A stretch of 64,000 nucleotides of DNA. Source: Terribacillus aidingensis. GTDB lineage: Bacteria > Bacillota > Bacilli > Bacillales > Amphibacillaceae. The notes under the pieces are model-generated. The model was given only the letters and a program-made list of their open reading frames with translations. It was not told the DNA's origin and searched no databases. The stretch covers positions 620,001 through 684,000 of the forward strand of contig NZ_OBEK01000001.1 of assembly GCF_900215625.1 (NCBI RefSeq), in the 5' to 3' direction. The position numbers were made by a program, and so were the translations under genes. Of this stretch, positions 58,929-64,000 are shown piece by piece (the stretch's first letter is position 1; each line of letters starts with the position of its first letter).

Positions 58929-59882
58929 ATGGAACGACTTAATCGCCCAATCGAAACAGCAGTACAGCAAATACCAGATGAATGGTTTCAGCCAATCGAG
59001 AAGGATTTAAACAAAGCGGAAGAAGTTTCTCGACCTAGTCTGTCCTTTTATAAAGATGCGTGGATTCGTCTGAAGAAAAATCGATTGGCTGTAACGGGTT
59101 TATTCTTTTTAATCGTATTAATCCTTGCCGCAATATTCGCGCCAATTCTTTCGCCATATTCCATTTCAGAAGGAGCTTTGCGAAACCAAAACCTGGCACC
59201 TACAGCAGCGCATTGGTTCGGTACAGACAGTTTAGGGCGTGATGTGTTTACCCGCTTATGGTATGGGGCGCGTGTGTCGTTGTTTGTGGGGATAGCTGCC
59301 GCTTTAATCGATTTCTTTATTGGTATCATTTACGGCGGCATTGCGGGCTACAAAGGCGGTCGTATCGACAGTACAATGATGCGCATTATTGAGGTGCTTT
59401 ACGGACTGCCGCATTTGCTTGTTGTCATTTTGTTGCTTGTCGTAATGGGACCGAGCTTGTTTACGATTATCATTGCTTTAACAATTACGGGCTGGATCGG
59501 AATGGCGAGAATTGTACGGGGTCAGGTGATGCAGCTGCGAAATTATGAATATGTGCTTGCTTCCAAAACACTTGGAGCCAGTACAGCTCGAATCATCCGA
59601 AGAAATCTTTTGCCGAATACAATGGGGCCAATTATCGTACAAATTACATTGACTGTTCCGTCCGCCATATTCGCGGAAGCATTCCTCAGCTTCCTTGGCT
59701 TGGGAATCCAAGCGCCGAATGCCAGTTGGGGATCGATGGCCAATGATGGCTTGTCTGCCATTCTTTCTGGAGATTGGTGGCTGTTATTTTTCCCAGCGCT
59801 ATTCATCAGTTTGACGATGTTCGCCTTCAACGTACTTGGTGATGGCTTGCGGGATGCATTCGACCCAAAGCTGAGGAGATGA
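58929..59882 (+). CDS. dppC: Dipeptide/murein-peptide ABC transporter permease DppC
   Basis: The 317-residue second permease has a cytoplasmic N-terminus of about 50 residues, six helices, the LAPTAAHWFGTDSLGRDVFTRL signature of OppC/DppC proteins, and the EAA loop YVLASKTLGASTARIIRRNLLPN. It begins 2 nt after dppB, whose end supplies the RBS (AAGGAGGC). Confidence 0.94.
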   Translation: MERLNRPIETAVQQIPDEWFQPIEKDLNKAEEVSRPSLSFYKDAWIRLKKNRLAVTGLFFLIVLILAAIFAPILSPYSISEGALRNQNLAPTAAHWFGTDSLGRDVFTRLWYGARVSLFVGIAAALIDFFIGIIYGGIAGYKGGRIDSTMMRIIEVLYGLPHLLVVILLLVVMGPSLFTIIIALTITGWIGMARIVRGQVMQLRNYEYVLASKTLGASTARIIRRNLLPNTMGPIIVQITLTVPSAIFAEAFLSFLGLGIQAPNASWGSMANDGLSAILSGDWWLLFFPALFISLTMFAFNVLGDGLRDAFDPKLRR

Positions 59883-59886
59883 CAAC

Positions 59887-60888
59887 ATGGAAAAGATACT
59901 TGAAATTGAAGATTTGCACGTACATTTCACGACATACGGCGGAACCGTGCAGGCTGTCCGAGGCGTGAGTCTGTATTTGAACAAAGGAGAAACACTTGCC
60001 ATTGTCGGAGAATCCGGCAGCGGAAAGAGTGTGACGAGCAATAGCATCATGCAGCTGATACCGTCGCCGCCGGGCAAAATTGTAAAAGGATCCATCCAAT
60101 TCAAAGGCAGAGATTTAGTACAAACGTCAAAAAAGGAGATGCGTGCGATCCGCGGTGTAGATATCTCGATGATTTTCCAAGACCCGATGACAGCACTTAA
60201 TCCGACATTAACTGTTGGTGATCAGCTGACAGAAGGGTTAAAACAGCATACATCGATAAGCGCCGATAGCGCAAAGCAAAAAGCGATGGATATGCTCCGC
60301 CTTGTAGGAATAGCTGAACCGGATAACAGATTCAAGCAGTATCCGCATCAATTCAGCGGTGGGATGCGGCAGCGCATTGTAATCGCGATGGCACTTATTT
60401 GTGAACCAGATCTTTTAATTGCAGATGAACCAACAACAGCACTTGATGTGACCATCCAAGCGCAAATCATGGAGCTGTTCAGTGAGATTCAGGAAAAAAC
60501 AGGTGTATCTATTATTCTTGTAACACATGATTTAGGGGTTGTGGCCCGAGTAGCGGACCGGGTTGCTGTCATGTATGGCGGCAAGATTGTAGAAACCGGC
60601 GACAAAGACGCTATCTTTTATAATCCACAGCATCCGTACACAATTGGCTTACTGCATTCTGTCCCGCGGCTTGATATGCAAGAAGCAGTACTCCAGCCGA
60701 TTGATGGTACACCGCCAGATTTGTTCGCACCGCCACAAGGCTGTCCATTTACCGCTCGATGCGCCCATGCGATGCAAGTGTGCGCGAACGTGTATCCGCC
60801 TGCAACCAATTTATCAGCCTCACATCAAGTAGAATGCTGGCTGCAGGATGCACGAGCCACTAGAGCAGCCAGTCTGATGAAACGCTAA
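59887..60888 (+). CDS. dppD: Dipeptide/murein-peptide ABC transporter ATPase DppD
   Basis: The 333-residue ATPase has Walker [16 protein letters not shown], the signature [15 protein letters not shown], Walker [15 protein letters not shown] and the H-loop [16 protein letters not shown]. The C-terminal oligopeptide-transporter extension has cysteines in [18 protein letters not shown], the iron-sulfur-type motif common in Dpp/Opp ATPases. There is no second (OppF/DppF) ATPase in the window; in B. subtilis its homologue YkfD lies after ykfABC, which would be beyond the window end. It starts 4 nt after dppC. Confidence 0.94.
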   Translation: MEKILEIEDLHVHFTTYGGTVQAVRGVSLYLNKGETLAIVGESGSGKSVTSNSIMQLIPSPPGKIVKGSIQFKGRDLVQTSKKEMRAIRGVDISMIFQDPMTALNPTLTVGDQLTEGLKQHTSISADSAKQKAMDMLRLVGIAEPDNRFKQYPHQFSGGMRQRIVIAMALICEPDLLIADEPTTALDVTIQAQIMELFSEIQEKTGVSIILVTHDLGVVARVADRVAVMYGGKIVETGDKDAIFYNPQHPYTIGLLHSVPRLDMQEAVLQPIDGTPPDLFAPPQGCPFTARCAHAMQVCANVYPPATNLSASHQVECWLQDARATRAASLMKR

Positions 60889-60901
60889 AGGGGGAAAAGA
60901 G

Positions 60902-62527
60902 ATGAAAAGAAACTGGAAAATGTCCATTATTGCTTGTTTGGCTGCATGTGTTCTTTTGCTAGCTGCTTGTACCGCGAATAACAATACTGGCGGAAGCGGC
61001 GGCGAAGGAGATGGGGAGGAGAAGAAGGTATTGCGTCTCAACAATGGGCAGGAACCTACTTCCCTTGATCCTCCAGAAGGTTTCGATAGTGTTTCTTGGG
61101 TTATGGTGAACAACTTAATGGAAGGCCTGACACGTCTGGATGAAAATCATCAGCCGCAGGCGGCCATGGCGGAAAACTGGGATGTTAGTGAAGACGGCAA
61201 AGTGTATACATTCTATTTACGTGACGATGCCAAATGGTCCAATGGCGAAAGTGTAACAGCAAATGACTTCGTTTATGCATGGAAGCATATGCTCGATCCG
61301 GAGCAAGCTTATCAGCCCGCATTTTTAGCGTATGTTATTGAAGGAGCAGAAGCATATAACAGCGGTGAAGGTCGTGCTGATGATGTCGCCATCAAGGCAG
61401 TGGACGACAAAACATTTGAAGTAACGCTGACATCACCGACTGGCTACTTCCTGAATTTGCTCACTAATCCGGCATTCTTCCCGGTAAATGAAAAGGCGGC
61501 GAAGGAAAACCCAGAATGGTTTGCTGAAGCGGAAAGCTATGTGAGCAATGGGCCTTTTAAAATTGACAGCTGGTCGCATGACAAAGAGCTTATCATGGCT
61601 AAAAATCCAGAATACTGGGATGCGGATACGGTAAAACTCGATCAAGTGAACTGGGCAATGGTAGCAGATACGAATACGGAGTATCAAATGTATCAAAGCG
61701 GAGACTTGGATCGTTCGTCAATTCCAGCTGACAATGCCAAAGATTTAATGGACAGCGAAGAGCTGGTGACAGAGGTACAGGCGGGCGATCAATTCTTACG
61801 ATTCAACGTTCAAAAAGAACCATTCACCAATGAAAAGATTCGCAAAGCGTTTGCGATGGCAATGAACCGTGATGATATTGCGGAGTTTATTCGCGGTATT
61901 GGGGAACAGCCGGCTCGCGGGTTCGTACCGTATGGCTTTGAAACACCAAGCGGCGGTGATTTCCGTGAAGAAAATGGCGACTTAGTTCAAGATGATCCGG
62001 AAGAAGCGAAAAAATTGCTTGCAGAAGGAATGGATGAAGAAGGCTGGGGTGAGCTGCCGGCCGTCACCTTAACGTACGGAACAAATACAGCCAATGAACG
62101 CTTGGCGGAAGGAATCCAAAGTATGCTGTCAGACAACTTAGGTGTTGATGTGGAGCTGCAGACTGTCGAATCGAGTGTGTTCAGCGAAGAGCAGACCAAG
62201 CTTGTGTACCAGCTTTTCCGCGGCTCTTTCTTGGCGGATTACGGGGATCCTGTCAACTTCCTGGAAAGCTTTACGACCGAATCTTCTTCGAACCGTACAG
62301 GCTGGTCCAATGAACAGTATGATAAGTTAATTGCAGATTCCAAGACAGAGAGTGATGAAACGAAGCGCTTTGAGATGCTGATGGAAGCTGAAAAGATCTT
62401 GTTGGATGAAATGCCGATTATGCCATTGCATTTTTACCAGCATGTGTACCTGCAAAAACCACATGTAAAAAATGTCGTGATGCACCCGGTCGGTTATTTA
62501 GAGTTGAAGTGGGCTGATATCGAATAG
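60902..62527 (+). CDS. dppE: Peptide-binding lipoprotein DppE
   Basis: The 541-residue substrate-binding protein has a lipoprotein signal peptide with lipobox LLAAC (Cys near residue 22) followed by an Asn/Gly-rich linker, and the family-5 extracellular solute-binding fold (LRLNNGQEPTSLDPPEGFDS, ANDFVYAWKHMLDPE, SNGPFKIDSWSHDKELIMAKNPEYW). By operon context it binds murein tripeptide or dipeptides, as B. subtilis DppE does. RBS AAGGGGGAAA precedes the ATG. It ends just before a strong stem-loop. Confidence 0.94.
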   Translation: MKRNWKMSIIACLAACVLLLAACTANNNTGGSGGEGDGEEKKVLRLNNGQEPTSLDPPEGFDSVSWVMVNNLMEGLTRLDENHQPQAAMAENWDVSEDGKVYTFYLRDDAKWSNGESVTANDFVYAWKHMLDPEQAYQPAFLAYVIEGAEAYNSGEGRADDVAIKAVDDKTFEVTLTSPTGYFLNLLTNPAFFPVNEKAAKENPEWFAEAESYVSNGPFKIDSWSHDKELIMAKNPEYWDADTVKLDQVNWAMVADTNTEYQMYQSGDLDRSSIPADNAKDLMDSEELVTEVQAGDQFLRFNVQKEPFTNEKIRKAFAMAMNRDDIAEFIRGIGEQPARGFVPYGFETPSGGDFREENGDLVQDDPEEAKKLLAEGMDEEGWGELPAVTLTYGTNTANERLAEGIQSMLSDNLGVDVELQTVESSVFSEEQTKLVYQLFRGSFLADYGDPVNFLESFTTESSSNRTGWSNEQYDKLIADSKTESDETKRFEMLMEAEKILLDEMPIMPLHFYQHVYLQKPHVKNVVMHPVGYLELKWADIE

Positions 62528-62529
62528 GG

Positions 62530-62571
62530 CAGACGCGGAAGAAGTGGTGAAAACCACTTCTTTTCCGTCTG
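62530..62571 (+). other. Stem-loop between dppE and ykfA
   Basis: CAGACG with GAAGAAGTGG pairs with CCACTTC and CGTCTG in a long interrupted stem. The T-run inside the 3' arm (TTCTTTTCC) is not at its end, so it may be an mRNA stabiliser or processing site rather than a terminator. Confidence 0.6.
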
Positions 62572-62608
62572 TCACCCCATACATATAAATGGAGGAGGAG
62601 ATGCGCGC

Positions 62609-63529
62609 ATGAAGCCGTCTGCATGGAAAAAAGGAAATACAATTGGAATCGTTGCCCCAGCAGGTCCTGTTAAACAAGAGGAACTGTTGCGAGGGCTTGA
62701 GATAGTGGAATCACTTGGTGTTACTGTTAAGCTAGGAAAACATGTGTATGACAAATATGGTTATCTGGCCGGCAGTGATGCTGATCGTGCAGCTGACCTG
62801 AATCGGATGTTCCAAGATGATGAGGTCAAAGGCATTATCTGTGCTCGGGGCGGATATGGGAGCGGAAGAATCGCCGACTTGGTAGACTATCAACTTATTA
62901 AACAAAAGCCGAAAGTGCTGCTTGGATACAGCGATATTACGTATTTACATACGAGCATACGGCAGCGGACTGGTCTGGTTACTTTCCATGGACCAATGGT
63001 TGCTTCTGACATGGGCGAATCTGATTTCGCCAAACTAAGTTATGATTTGCTCCAGCAGTTTTTCACTCCAACAGATGTTGTTTATACGTCAGCAATCTCT
63101 CCGCTTGAAGCAATTGTCCATGGCAAAGCTGCCGGACCGCTGGTTGGCGGCAATTTGTCTTTGCTGATCAGTACACTCGGCACGCCGGATGAAATTGATA
63201 CCGCCGGAAAGCTGCTTCTGTTAGAGGATATTGAGGAGCCGCCTTATCGAGTTGACAGCATGCTGAATCAATTGAAGCAGGCAGGCAAGCTGGATAGTGC
63301 CAATGGTATTATCATCGGTGATTTTAGAACTAGCATCCCGGAAGACCCAGAGAACTTGCTCTCTTATGATCAAGTTTTTGTTGATTATTTGACCGAATTG
63401 CAAAAGCCAGTTATGAAAGGGTTCCGGATTGGCCATTGCAATCCGAATATTACAGTTCCGCTTGGAACAGAAGCAACAATGGATACAGAAGCAAAAGTAT
63501 TGCGTGTAAAGGCAGGGGTATCAGCGTGA
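62609..63529 (+). CDS. ykfA: LD-carboxypeptidase (murein peptide recycling)
   Basis: The 306-residue enzyme belongs to the S66 LD-carboxypeptidase family, which removes the terminal D-Ala from murein tetrapeptides. The nucleophile motif is ICARGGYGSGRIADLVDY in its N-terminal half, with LLGYSDITYLHTSI and TFHGPMVASDM nearby, and the C-terminal LLEDIEEPPYRVDSMLNQL and the catalytic His in FRIGHCNPNITVPLG. RBS GGAGGAGA lies about 11 nt upstream. Its stop overlaps the start of ykfB by four bases (GTGA). No signal peptide, so it acts in the cytoplasm. Confidence 0.93.
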   Translation: MKPSAWKKGNTIGIVAPAGPVKQEELLRGLEIVESLGVTVKLGKHVYDKYGYLAGSDADRAADLNRMFQDDEVKGIICARGGYGSGRIADLVDYQLIKQKPKVLLGYSDITYLHTSIRQRTGLVTFHGPMVASDMGESDFAKLSYDLLQQFFTPTDVVYTSAISPLEAIVHGKAAGPLVGGNLSLLISTLGTPDEIDTAGKLLLLEDIEEPPYRVDSMLNQLKQAGKLDSANGIIIGDFRTSIPEDPENLLSYDQVFVDYLTELQKPVMKGFRIGHCNPNITVPLGTEATMDTEAKVLRVKAGVSA

Positions 63530-64000
63530 AAGTCGAGCGAATCGATTTGTTTCAGACGCGCGTTCCGCTAAAGAAACTGTTTAAGACAGCACTCCGCACT
63601 GTGACGGAAGCAGAAGCAATTGTGGTAAAGGTGACGACAGATGATGGGATTGTCGGTTGGGGGGAGGCTCCGCCAACACATGTTATTACCGGTGACAGCT
63701 TGGCGAGTATCCGTTACAGCATTGAAGCGGTTATCAAGCCAAGCATAATTGGAATGTCGCTGTTGGAGCGTGACACATTGTTTGGAAAACTGCAGTCTTG
63801 CATCATCGGCAATACAAGTGCAAAAGCGGCAGTCGATATTGCACTGCATGATTGCATTGCCCAATATAGCGGGATGCCGCTTTTTCAGCTGCTTGGCGGG
63901 GCGCGTCAGACGCTGGAGACAGACTACACAGTGAGTGTAAACGAGCCGACAGAAATGGCTATAGACGCAGCGGCATATGTGAAAGAAGGATTTCATACTT
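63526..64000 (+). CDS. ykfB: L-Ala-D/L-Glu epimerase, 5' portion (cut by window end)
   Basis: This enolase-superfamily enzyme converts L-Ala-D-Glu from murein peptides to L-Ala-L-Glu. The first 158 residues are visible: KVERIDLFQTRVPLKKLFKT, then GWGEAPPTHVITGDS of the capping domain, and AKAAVDIALHDCIAQYSGMPLFQLLGG leading into the barrel. The catalytic Lys pair and metal ligands lie beyond the window. The start is GTG 63526, coupled to ykfA through a GTGA overlap. Confidence 0.9.
   Translation, partial: MKVERIDLFQTRVPLKKLFKTALRTVTEAEAIVVKVTTDDGIVGWGEAPPTHVITGDSLASIRYSIEAVIKPSIIGMSLLERDTLFGKLQSCIIGNTSAKAAVDIALHDCIAQYSGMPLFQLLGGARQTLETDYTVSVNEPTEMAIDAAAYVKEGFHT

Overview
The window reads as a single chromosomal segment of a low-GC, endospore-forming, Gram-positive member of the Bacillaceae. 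The evidence is the presence of gerQ, spo0F, spoIIR and a class A sporulation-type penicillin-binding protein, coproporphyrin-pathway hemQ, the delta subunit rpoE, and a gene order close to the 320-degree region of the Bacillus subtilis chromosome (ywdI-ywdK-gerQ, hemQ-pta, rpoE-pyrG-spo0F-fba-tal-murAB-rho-rpmE-tdk-prfA-prmC-spoIIR, ywlC-ywlE-rpiB-ywlG-glyA-upp, the atp operon, ywzB-ywmB-murAA). The genus cannot be settled from the sequence alone; something near Terribacillus or Oceanobacillus is a guess.

Layout. 1-7.9 kb: the 3' end of an M29 aminopeptidase, a divergent ligD/ku non-homologous end-joining pair, a membrane acyltransferase, an AraC-type regulator whose promoter is covered by a cre-like site, a UbiB-family kinase with a small phasin-like partner, and a free-standing 46-codon gene. 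8-25 kb: ywdI-ywdK, gerQ, hemQ, pta, a LOV-STAS blue-light photoreceptor, lipL, ywfO-ywgA, ywhD, a scar of decayed genes (a split membrane protein and an IS1595-type transposase remnant), pbpG, speE, ywiB-argS, a PLD-family cardiolipin synthase, and an RsgA-type GTPase preceded by a tiny ORF and a terminator hairpin. 25-43 kb: rpoE, pyrG with its G-start attenuation leader, spo0F, fba, tal, murAB, rho, a type-B L31, tdk, prfA-prmC, spoIIR, ywlB, the threonylcarbamoyl-AMP synthase gene, ywlE, a chemoreceptor, rpiB, ywlG and glyA. 43-57 kb: upp-mnaA, a secreted subtilisin-family protease, the complete atpIBEFHAGDC operon, ywzB, ywmB and murAA. 57.5-64 kb: a dppBCDE-ykfAB operon for uptake and recycling of murein peptides, cut by the window end, with CodY-like and cre-like sites upstream.

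Most of the window is housekeeping: nucleotide synthesis (pyrG, tdk, upp), translation (argS, prfA, prmC, rpmE2, tsaC-type), central carbon (pta, fba, tal, rpiB, glyA), energy (atp), wall precursors (murAA, murAB, mnaA) and sporulation. I see no prophage, CRISPR array, rRNA, tRNA or obvious defence island, and no clearly new system. The unusual material is mostly regulatory: a dispersed family of look-alike terminators, a leader peptide with attenuator ahead of the RsgA paralogue, a terminator-like hairpin inside the atp operon, a hairpin directly in front of tdk, a shared motif in front of spoIIR and ywmB, and the dpp promoter region. Departures from the B. subtilis order include no speB after speE, no mntP between ywlC and ywlE, a chemoreceptor inserted before rpiB, and dpp genes where spoIID would follow murAA. 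All functional assignments come from remembered family motifs and synteny; no database search was possible.
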